This document shows, piece by piece, positions 1 through 7,195 of a DNA stretch of 64,000 nucleotides (position 1 is the first letter of the stretch; every line of letters starts with the position of its first letter). The DNA is taken from NCBI RefSeq assembly GCF_006716785.1, contig NZ_VFPQ01000001.1, forward strand, positions 4,278,001 to 4,342,000. The letters run 5' to 3'. The notes under the pieces are model-generated. The model did no database searches. It was given only the letters and a program-made list of their open reading frames with translations, and was not told where the DNA came from. A program made the position numbers and the translations under genes. Source of the DNA: Thermopolyspora flexuosa (GTDB lineage: Bacteria; Actinomycetota; Actinomycetes; Streptosporangiales; Streptosporangiaceae).

Positions 1-190
1 CGGCGCCGCCGTGGTGACCGGAAGCATCTATGTCGGCGCCAAGGTCGTCGAGAACTGGGACGATATCAAGGCCGGGGCGAAGAAGGCCGCCGACGCCGTC
101 GGCAAGGGCCTGCAGAAGGCGGGCGACGCGATCGGCGGCGGCCTGAAGAAGGCCGGCGACGCCCTCAAGAGCCTCAACCCGTTCGGCTAG
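1..190 (+). CDS. C-terminal fragment of a helical T7SS-type 'NPFG' protein (5' end outside window)
   Basis: Reading from base 2, an open frame runs into the window and stops at TAG 188-190, giving about 62 residues. The tail has a small glycine/valine-rich hydrophobic stretch (VVTGSIYVGAKVV), then NWDDIKAGAKKAAD, two lysine-rich amphipathic helices and a terminal SLNPFG. The same layout ends the second copy at 3139-4504 (HWDDIKAGAQKAAN ... NINPFG), so this is a family rather than chance. Helical tails of this kind occur on WXG/LXG-type secreted proteins, and the EspG-like gene 30 bases downstream fits a T7SS substrate. Function is not established; a membrane-acting effector is only a guess. 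Base composition is as GC-rich as the chromosome, unlike the second copy. Confidence 0.75.
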   Translation, partial: GAAVVTGSIYVGAKVVENWDDIKAGAKKAADAVGKGLQKAGDAIGGGLKKAGDALKSLNPFG

Positions 191-220
191 GACCTTCGGT
201 AGGAGTGATCAGGAGACGAC

Positions 221-1045
221 ATGCCGTCCTTCGACAGCGCACGTGAGCGGTTCCGGCTGGGAGCCGACCATCTGAAGGTCCTCGGCCACCTGTACGACGG
301 CGAGGCGATCCCCGAGGATCTCGTGCCGGCGCGTGACGCCATGCGGGAGGCGGGCCTGCTGAGCGAGGAGGACGCGGTCCTGCCCGAGCTCGCCACCCTC
401 ACCCGGACGCTCGCCGACACCGTCATGCTCGTGCAGATCGAGGTGACCGGCGGCCAGGGAACGACGCTGCACGGCGCCCTGGTCGGCCAGGACGCCTGCT
501 ACACCTACGAGACCTGGCCGGGCGAGGAGGAGTCGGAGTACGTCCCGACCGACCTCGGCACCCTCGTGTGGTCGCTCGCCCGCGCGGTCGGCCTGCGGAA
601 CCGGGACGGCAAGCCGCCGCAGGCCCCGATCGTCACCACGACCGTCGGCGTGCTCGACGCGGGCTTCGCCGCCCTCGCCCAGATGAACGCCGAGTCCGTG
701 GAGGAGGCCGCCGAGCGGCTGCGCGCCGCGCTCAGCGAGGCCGGCGCCCCCGGCGACCCCGAGCTGACCGTCCTCACCCACCTGATCCTCCAGCTCAACT
801 CGAACTGGCGGATGACCGTGGCCTTCCAGAACCGGTCCGGTCAGAACACCGAGATCCGCGGCATCGCCGTACTCGACTGCGGGCCGCTCGGGTACTGGCT
901 GCGGGAGCGCCCGGCCGAGCCGATCATGCCGGGCGGGGTCGACCCCTCCGCCGAGCTGCGGCTGGTCTACGTCGAGCCGAAGGATCTGTGGGATCTGATC
1001 ACCAACCTGATCCCGGACCGGGACGAGCTGCGCATCGTGGCATGA
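221..1045 (+). CDS. EspG-like ESX secretion-associated protein (tentative)
   Basis: 274 residues from ATG 221, preceded by AGGAGA. No signal peptide or membrane segment; predicted cytosolic, mixed alpha/beta. The layout recalls the EspG family: an early helix with AMREAGLL, then leucine-rich helix LATLTRTLAD, strands ending HGALVGQDACY, and a C-terminal part with a strand GPLGYWLRER followed by LRLVYVEPKDLWDLITNLIP. EspG proteins are cytosolic chaperones that bind T7SS substrates, which fits its place just after a helical NPFG substrate-like gene. It overlaps the next gene by four bases (ATGA), so the two are translationally coupled. Similarity is by eye and weak; a structure search could give another answer. 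Confidence 0.5.
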   Translation: MPSFDSARERFRLGADHLKVLGHLYDGEAIPEDLVPARDAMREAGLLSEEDAVLPELATLTRTLADTVMLVQIEVTGGQGTTLHGALVGQDACYTYETWPGEEESEYVPTDLGTLVWSLARAVGLRNRDGKPPQAPIVTTTVGVLDAGFAALAQMNAESVEEAAERLRAALSEAGAPGDPELTVLTHLILQLNSNWRMTVAFQNRSGQNTEIRGIAVLDCGPLGYWLRERPAEPIMPGGVDPSAELRLVYVEPKDLWDLITNLIPDRDELRIVA

Positions 1046-1605
1046 GCGTCGAGTTCACGCTCACCGGCCGTAAGCTGCGGGGCCGCGAGAAGCACGAGTT
1101 CTTCCTCGTGCTCACCGGTACGGCAGGGCCGTACGGCGAGGCGACGGTCAGCGTGGGCGCCCTCTCCCGGCGGGCCGAGCTGTCCTGCCCGGCCCTGCCC
1201 GGGGCGTGGGTCGACCATCCCGGCGGCGATCCGCACGGGCTGATCCCCGTCGACGAGCGCACCCGGCTGGTCGTGGACGGCCGGCAGGCCGTACTCACCC
1301 AGAACCGGCGTGCCCTCAGCCGGGAGGGGCGTGCGCTGCGCATCGCCCTCGGCGAGCGCCGCTACGCCTACCTCGCCACCGGCACCGGCAAGGAGGAGCT
1401 CCGCGACGAGACGCGAGGTGCTCTCGTGCGGGTCCGCATCCCGCCGCGCGTCGAGCGCGTGTTCACCGTCCTCCCCGCGGCCGACCCCGTCGACGTCGCC
1501 CTCGCCCTCATCCTCCAGGGCGCCGACCTGCGCGCGCTCACCCTCACCCGCGCCGCGCTCACCGGCGCCCTCTCCTTCCTCGACACGGGCAGAGGAGAGG
1601 GCTGA
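1042..1605 (+). CDS. Unrecognised 187-residue family, copy A
   Basis: 187 residues, ATG 1042 inside the stop of the EspG-like gene. I do not recognise the family. It is soluble, without signal peptide or membrane helix, and looks beta-rich. Features shared with the three paralogues at 4.7-6.7 kb: an N-terminal M-x-F-x-F start, the block GPYGEAT, AELS, HP, QNRRAL, an RY/HY-x-YL strand, EELRD and RG, then an acidic ADPVDVALALILQGAD segment and a helical tail. The exact length (187) is the same in all four copies. Copy A is GC-rich like the chromosome while B-D are not. Context suggests a partner of the NPFG/EspG-like genes, possibly an immunity protein, but nothing in the sequence proves this. 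Confidence 0.8.
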   Translation: MSVEFTLTGRKLRGREKHEFFLVLTGTAGPYGEATVSVGALSRRAELSCPALPGAWVDHPGGDPHGLIPVDERTRLVVDGRQAVLTQNRRALSREGRALRIALGERRYAYLATGTGKEELRDETRGALVRVRIPPRVERVFTVLPAADPVDVALALILQGADLRALTLTRAALTGALSFLDTGRGEG

Positions 1606-1682
1606 CGCAAGGCCGTCCCCGGCCGCGGTGTCGGCCACCGGACAGCGGCGGCGTGTCGGTGCCCGGCCCGCTCAGGCGGTCC

Positions 1683-2522
1683 TCATCCGGTCGCATGCTC
1701 CGCCACGCCGGTTCGTACGGCGGTCGCCACCACTGCGGTGTAGCGCATGGTGAACCCGCCCCCGAACGCGTCGATGGCGGCGCCGATGGCCGCGAGGAGG
1801 TTCCGCAGCGTGTCGGCGGGGAGCCGGGAGTGCACGGAATGGGTGGGCACCAGGTCGAGCCACTCGTCCCGGGTGTAGTGCCGCTCCCAGCCGAACCGCC
1901 ACTCCTCGGGCTCGCCGAACCCGCCCGCCCGGCGCAGGCCGTCGGCCGTCGTGTGGAAGAACGGCGTGTGCCCGCCGGAGACGGGCATCCACCGGCGAGG
2001 AGGCGGCGTGCCGGGCGCCACCCGCGCGTACACCTCGGCGAAGGCCTCGGCGATCTCCGCGGGCGGCTGCGCGACGTTCCAGAACACCGCGAGGCGGCCA
2101 CCGGGCCGCAGCACCCGCGCCGCCTTGGCCGCACCCGCGACCGGCTCCACCCAGTGCCAGGCCTGCGCGGAGATCAGCGCGTCGAACCGCCGCCCCGCAG
2201 GGTCCCACTCCTCGAAGCTCGCCACCTCGACCTCGATGCCGTGCCGCCGGGCGACCTCGGCCATGCGGGCGTCGACGTCCACGCCGAGCACCCGGCAGCC
2301 CGCATCCCGGAACTGACGGGCCGCGATGCCGGTCCCGCAGCCGACGTCGAGGACCTCGGGCCCGGGGCTGCCCGCCACGATCGCCTCGACCATGGCCTCC
2401 GGATAGCGCGGCCGGGACCGGTCGTAGCGCTCGGCGTCCGCGCCGAACGACTCGGCGGCGTGCCGGTAGAGGTGCGGCCGTTCACCAAGAGGATGAATCC
2501 AGTGCGGGGGTACGGTCGGCAC
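1683..2522 (-). CDS. Class I SAM-dependent methyltransferase (Methyltransf_11 type)
   Basis: 279 residues from GTG 2522. The frame stays open to ATG 2627, but the extra 35 residues look non-conserved. Motif I is VLDVGCGTG followed by the acidic end of strand 2 (GVDVDARM); motif II region is FDALISAQAWHWV, and motif III is VLRPGGRLAVFWN. The preceding YDRSRPRYP is typical of UbiE/Tam-like small-molecule methyltransferases. Substrate is unknown. It is convergent with copy A (77-base gap) and has no same-strand partner nearby. The start is uncertain because no strong ribosome site is visible at either candidate. Confidence 0.8.
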   Translation of the reverse strand: MPTVPPHWIHPLGERPHLYRHAAESFGADAERYDRSRPRYPEAMVEAIVAGSPGPEVLDVGCGTGIAARQFRDAGCRVLGVDVDARMAEVARRHGIEVEVASFEEWDPAGRRFDALISAQAWHWVEPVAGAAKAARVLRPGGRLAVFWNVAQPPAEIAEAFAEVYARVAPGTPPPRRWMPVSGGHTPFFHTTADGLRRAGGFGEPEEWRFGWERHYTRDEWLDLVPTHSVHSRLPADTLRNLLAAIGAAIDAFGGGFTMRYTAVVATAVRTGVAEHATG

Positions 2523-3138
2523 AAACCCACGGTAACCGGGCCCGTACCGATACAACAGGCACCGCGCCGGTCCCGCACCGCCCTTTCCCCCCGCCCGACC
2601 GTTCGCATGGGTCACATGGCAGCGCATGCATCGCCGGGCCCGCCTGCTCCACCGATCCGCCGTCCTGGCGGGCCGCCATCCCCATTGGTTCGTAGCGGGC
2701 CTGCCAATGAAGACCGCCGTTCAGATCGCCCGAGCAGCCCGGGATCGAGGAGCACGACGAGAGAAATCGCCGTAAGCCCTTCATTCGGATACGACTGAGG
2801 ACGCACCTCGGTTCAACGGATTCCAGATAATGACGCAACGCCCGCCCCAAACAGCGAATTATGGCCGAGTCATTATTCCGGACGACTTTCTCAACAGGCA
2901 CGGCGGTCACTGCCACCACCCCCGTCAGCGCCCGAGCCAGCCATGAAGAACCCGCAGGTCATCGACCTCTTCACGGCACCCGCCCCGGCGCGGCCAGCGG
3001 TTTTCTCACCTATCCGTGACGATTATCGACCTGACCTCCCGCCACCTTGATCCGCATGATCAGGACGCGACATACGCCGTTCCAACTTTCTCGCCAAAAA
3101 CACCCATTCTCCCGACAGATCACATATAAAGTTTGGCC
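2523..3138. other. Non-coding gap, partly AT-rich
   Basis: No convincing gene. The half nearest 3139 is clearly lower in GC than the flanks, with runs such as CAGATCACATATAAAG just before the ATG at 3139. It marks the beginning of the AT-richer block that runs to about 6.7 kb, so it may be one border of an acquired segment. I saw no inverted or direct repeats that would define ends of a mobile element. Confidence 0.5.
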
Positions 3139-4504
3139 ATGGGCGGAGGTGGCTTTCGCGGTTTCCATCCTGACCAGCTCGAACGGCTCGCCGACCTGAT
3201 GGATGATCTCTTCATCTCCGCCGACGAGGCATTCGTCCGCGCCTCGAGGCTCGAGGTCTCCTCACTCCTCGTCCCCATCCGGGAAATGCCCCGCTGGGCC
3301 ACGGACACCGGGCGCGACCTACGCCGCCGCGCCGCGATCGGCCGACTCCAGACCGGCGACCCCTTCGCCGGCCTCGCCTGGGCAGGATTCACCCCGTTAG
3401 AGATCGCCGCTAAGGGCGACAAGCTCGACCCCGCGTCCCTCGTCTACGTCAATTCCGTCGCCGAGTGGGCCATCCAGACCGGCAAACCGACTACACCCGC
3501 AAACCCGGCGAATCCCTCGACGACTACTTCAAACGATTACAGGCCGCACTTCTGGCCAAGGCCATCCCCGCCCTGGGCCCCATCAGGCCACCGTCGCCAA
3601 CATCCTCGAGATCGTGGGCGACATCCGCCAGATCGGCGTGACCGTCCGGGTGGTCGCCACTCAGAGTTTCAGCCTTGGCCACGTCCTGTTCGCCAACAAA
3701 GTCTGGCGGCCGCTGCTCGCACAACTCACTCAAGGCACTCCGTTACAAGGGATGGTACGGACGGTCGCACCGGTACGTTCGCTGACGGCTCCCGGGACCT
3801 ACCTCAGCTCTCTGATGCGCAATCTGTTCATGCGCAGCAGGCTCTATCGCGACTATGTGGCCCGTCTCCCCAATCACGGAGAAATGGATCTCGCCGGAAA
3901 GGCCGTAAAGGCGGGTCGGGCGATTGCGGGAATGCGCGTCAATCAGTTCCTCGATATTGCTTTCGGCAATGACCGTCTCGCCGCCCTGCTAGGCGGAAAA
4001 ACGCATTCCGGCGTAGATGTGGCGACCTCCGGTCAGGCAAACCTGCTCAAGGTCTGGCGCGCAACCGCGGATCCAAAGAAGCTGGAGGCCGCGGCCGACA
4101 TCCTGAAGGTCAAACCGACCGAGCTCAGCAGGATAGGTGCGGTGGCCCGGACCGCGGGCGGGCTGAGGGTGCTCGGCATCGCCGGTAGTGCAGCATACGC
4201 CGCCTATGGCGCTGCAAACCTTATTTCTCAAGGCGATCCTCGAGAGGCGTTCAAGCGCCGAGGCGCGGGTTATATCGCGGACATCGCGGAGTTCGGATTC
4301 AACGCATCGCTGACCGCGGCGATGATCGCCCCCACGCCACTCACCATAGGAGCGACGGTTGTCACGGGCGCACTGTACGTCGGCGCCAAGGCGGTGGAAC
4401 ATTGGGATGACATAAAGGCTGGAGCACAAAAGGCGGCCAACGCGCTCAGTACCGGCCTGAAGAAAGCCGGTGACTTTATTAAGAACATTAACCCGTTCGG
4501 GTAG
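3139..4504 (+). pseudogene. Second 'NPFG' helical T7SS-type protein, broken by two single-base deletions
   Basis: The coding sense runs through three frames. Frame 1 from ATG 3139 (MGGGGFRGFHPDQLERL, helical, DUF/WXG-like start) is sensible to about 3486. Frame 3 then continues with DYTRKPGESLDDYFKRLQ to about 3578. Frame 2 resumes with HQATVANILEIVGDIRQIGV and runs to TAG at 4504, ending NINPFG. Each switch needs one missing base, at AAA 3484-3486 and at CCCC 3578-3581. Restoring both gives 455 residues. The C-terminal part has a glycine/alanine hydrophobic region (SAAYAAYGAANLI, then MIAPTPLTIGATVVTGALYVG) before the helical tail. Either a decayed gene or two homopolymer under-calls. AT-richer than its neighbours. 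Confidence 0.75.
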
Positions 4505-4760
4505 ACGCACAATGAGGAGCAATAGGCAATCGATGAGATCGGACTCGACCTCCCTAAGGTCGTCCTCGCCGCTCTGTTTCATCCGATCCCCGGTGGTGGT
4601 AGTAGTGAGTGTGATCCCTGATCCCCTACCACATCAAAGTTGCGCTGGTGCTTCGACGGCAAGGATCAACGAAGATCATATCCGTCGAGCGGCTTGAGAG
4701 AATGACCGGCACGTAGATACATTCTACACAGGAGCACTTTTCATTCGTTCGGTGGGCATC
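4505..4760. other. 256-base gap where an EspG-like gene would be expected
   Basis: In the first block the NPFG protein is followed by an EspG-like gene and then copy A. Here only a short spacer separates the NPFG protein from copy B. A short open stretch (IDEIGLDLPKVVLAAL, about 4530-4580) could be a scrap of a coding region, but I could not match it to the EspG-like protein. An AGGAG at about 4730-4734 lies some 25 bases before the ATG of copy B. Confidence 0.4.
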
Positions 4761-5324
4761 ATGGGTTTCGAATTCGACCTCAGTCGAAAGCGACTGCCTC
4801 GGCGTCAAAGACGCGGGGTCTACGACGCGTACACCGGAATCGCCGGTCCTTACGGAGAGGTGACCATCATCATAACGATGGGACCTCAGAAAGCCGAGTT
4901 GTCCTCGACCACCTTGCCATCCGCATCGATCCTGCATCCCGAAGATCGTCGACAAAGTCCGGTCACACTCGATGACAAGACCTACTTCGTGGTAGGCGAT
5001 CAGGAAGCGAAAATCGTCCAAAACCGCCGCGCCCTCCGTAAGGAGGACAGGGCACTACACATCTATCTCGGCGACCGCCACTACGAATACTTAGTCCCCA
5101 AGTTCAACGTGGAGGAACTCCGCGACACCGAACGCGGCACACTCCTCCGAATGACGAGTCCACCCAAGGTGATCTCACGGGTCACCGTATTTCCCAGTGC
5201 CGATCCCACCGACATCGCACTCGGACTGATCCTACATGGCGCCGATACAAGCGGACTGACCCTCGCACGAACGGTGACCTCAAACATCTGGTATCTGTTC
5301 AATAACGGGGAAGGCCAGCTCTGA
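4761..5324 (+). CDS. Unrecognised 187-residue family, copy B
   Basis: 187 residues from ATG 4761 (MGFEFDLSRKRLPRR). An in-frame GTG at 4752 sits closer to the AGGAG at about 4730, but the ATG gives exactly the family length and the conserved M-x-F-x-F start. Family blocks are present: GPYGEVT, KAELSS, QNRRALRKEDRALHI, GDRHYEYL, EELRDTERG, SADPTDIALGLILHGAD and SNIWYLFN. Closest to copy D (both start RKRLPRRQRRGVYDAYTG), so B and D look like a recent duplication. Soluble, no export signal. Codon use is AT-richer than in copy A. Role unknown; repeated copies after an effector-like gene resemble immunity gene arrays. Confidence 0.8.
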   Translation: MGFEFDLSRKRLPRRQRRGVYDAYTGIAGPYGEVTIIITMGPQKAELSSTTLPSASILHPEDRRQSPVTLDDKTYFVVGDQEAKIVQNRRALRKEDRALHIYLGDRHYEYLVPKFNVEELRDTERGTLLRMTSPPKVISRVTVFPSADPTDIALGLILHGADTSGLTLARTVTSNIWYLFNNGEGQL

Positions 5325-5534
5325 TGCTCTCGCTGGGAGTTACCTCCCGATGCCACATCGGCCGTCTATCGACCTGTGTATGGATGCCATTTCCTGAACC
5401 TCATGGAGCAGGCATGACAAGCCCGAGCGAAGGAGTCAGGCCACACGAAACGACATCCGCTGTTTGATGGTCAACGACGAGCGCCGAGGGAATGAACGGA
5501 CAGCGCAGAGGGAGTAGGCGCAACCACGACCTCC

Positions 5535-6098
5535 ATGAGCTTCTATTTCGATCTGGATATAAAGTCGCCATCTCGACGTCGGATGCGTGACATCCACAAC
5601 GTGTTCACAGGAGTGGCCGGCCCGTACGGCGAGGTGACCATCACCGTCACCCGGGTGCCCAGAAAGGCCGAGTTGTCCTCCACGACTTTGCCATCTGCCT
5701 GGATCCTTCATCCTCTCGGAATCCGAGAAGGGCTGGTAACCATCGACGAAACGACACGCCTTGTGGTGGGTGACCACGAGGCCGAACTCGTCCAGAATCG
5801 TCGCGCCCTCCGCAAAGAGGATCGAGGGCTGCACATCCACACCGGCGACCGCAACTACCAGTACCTCGCCGTCAAGCCTCGGAAGGAGGAACTAAGCGAC
5901 ACCTTACGTGGCCCCGTATGTCGGATCGAGCGTACGCCAAAGGTATTGATGCGAGTGACAGTCCTTCCCAATGCTGATCCGACCGACATCGCTCTCGCGC
6001 TGATCCTACAAGGTGCTGATAGGCATAACCTGACCCTCGCTCGGGCGGTCGCGTCCAATATCTGGTACTTCTTCAACAACGGCACGGCGCCGACCTGA
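5535..6098 (+). CDS. Unrecognised 187-residue family, copy C
   Basis: 187 residues from ATG 5535 (MSFYFDLDIKSPSRRR). It has the same blocks as the other copies: GPYGEVT, KAELSST, SAWILHP, QNRRALRKEDRGLHI, GDRNYQYLAV, NADPTDIALALILQGAD and SNIWYFFNNG. It lies about 210 bases after copy B and 54 before copy D, in the same orientation, so the three could be one transcript. The N-terminal 20 residues differ from B and D while the core is kept. No catalytic signature or membrane segment is visible. The upstream site GAGGGAGTAGG is some 20 bases from the ATG, so translation initiation is not well explained. Confidence 0.8.
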   Translation: MSFYFDLDIKSPSRRRMRDIHNVFTGVAGPYGEVTITVTRVPRKAELSSTTLPSAWILHPLGIREGLVTIDETTRLVVGDHEAELVQNRRALRKEDRGLHIHTGDRNYQYLAVKPRKEELSDTLRGPVCRIERTPKVLMRVTVLPNADPTDIALALILQGADRHNLTLARAVASNIWYFFNNGTAPT

Positions 6099-6152
6099 CA
6101 AACACTCTGAGACGTGTCCTTGTGAGGACTTCATCGCCGCGGAATGATTCAG

Positions 6153-6715
6153 ATGCATTTCGAGTTCGATCTCGGCCGAAAACGGCTGCCTCGCCGTCAA
6201 AGACGAGGTGTCTACGACGCGTACACCGGAGTCGCCGGCCCATATGGTGAGGTGACCATCACCGTCACGAAGGTTCCTCAAAAGGCCGAGTTATCCTCGG
6301 CCACCCTGCCATCCGCATGGATTCTTCATCCCGAAGGGCTGCGGGAAGGACGGGTCTATATCGATGACACGACACGCCTTGCGGTGGGCGACCAGGAAGC
6401 CAAGCTCACCCAGAACCGCCACGCCCTCCGTAAGGAAGACCGGCACTGCACATTCACCTCGGCGACCGCCACCACGAGTATCAGGCCGTCAAAACCGGCG
6501 TGGAGGAACTTCGTGACGCCGAACGCGGTCCCCTACTCCGAGTCCGATTTCCGCCCAAGGTGGTAGCGCGGGTCACGGTACTCCCCCAGGCCGACCCGAT
6601 CGACATCGCCCTGGGCCTGATCCTGCAGGGCGCTGATAGAAGCATCCTCACCCTCACAGGAACGGTCCTCTCGAACATCTGGCACTTTTTCAACACCGGC
6701 AAAGCGGACATTTGA
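6153..6715 (+). pseudogene. 187-residue family, copy D, single-base frameshift
   Basis: From ATG 6153 (MHFEFDLGRKRLPRR; a second ATG at 6144 is in frame) the protein follows copy B to ALRKEDR, then loses the family sequence. One base on in phase, it continues with LHIHLGDRHHEYQ, VEELRDAERG, QADPIDIALGLILQGAD and SNIWHFFN, ending at TGA 6715. All intact copies read R-A/G-L here (AGGGCA, CGAGGGCTG), whereas copy D has CGGCACTG at 6441-6448, so one G is missing. Adding it gives 564 bases, exactly 187 codons plus stop. Hence one recent deletion or a base-calling error. Confidence 0.8.
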
Positions 6716-7195
6716 TCGTGGGGTCAGGATCTGCAACCCCGGCGGCCCGCTGCCCGGCGACCCATTGGGGTGCGACCTTCGACCCAGGCTCGGCAGGACG
6801 ACAGCCGAGAGGTCGGAGAGGCAGGTCATCGACGACGAAGGTTTGGTCTGCCCGCTCTCCCGCCAGGCCCGCGTGAGAGAAACAGGACCGTTGGTCGGCA
6901 GTGCGGTCGAGAGCTCAGGGAAGCGTTGCCGGAGGTCGGTGAGCGGCGGGCTCCAGGGCGTTCTGCGGGCGGGTCGGACGACGTTGCAGGTGTGAGGCCG
7001 CGGGAGCGCATCCGATGGTCGACGGCCGAGGGAGGCCCCAGGCGCTCGGTCGTGGTGACGAGCGCGGCCGGACGGGGCCGGGTGATGAACTCCGGGCGGC
7101 GGGGCCGACGGGCGGTCTTCTCGGCGTTTCCTGAATCAGTGGCACGAAAACCCTAGGCTGGGTCTTACTCCACAGGAACCCCGCGAGAGGACAGG
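6716..7195. other. 480-base gap before eccC
   Basis: Base composition returns to the chromosomal level. Short open frames on both strands have no recognisable content. The end of the gap carries GAGAGGACAGG directly before ATG 7196, a good ribosome site for the large ATPase. A promoter for that gene should lie in this gap, but I cannot single out a -35/-10 pair. Confidence 0.5.

Noticed and set aside
3139-4504. Programmed frameshifting as the reason for the two phase changes in the NPFG gene
   Set aside because: Two shifts in the same direction at short homopolymers, with no slippery heptamer or downstream structure noticed, are better explained by deletion or sequencing error.
6765-7156. 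Short plus-strand frames before eccC
   Set aside because: Arg-rich, no ribosome site, no similarity to the 187-residue family or any domain I know.
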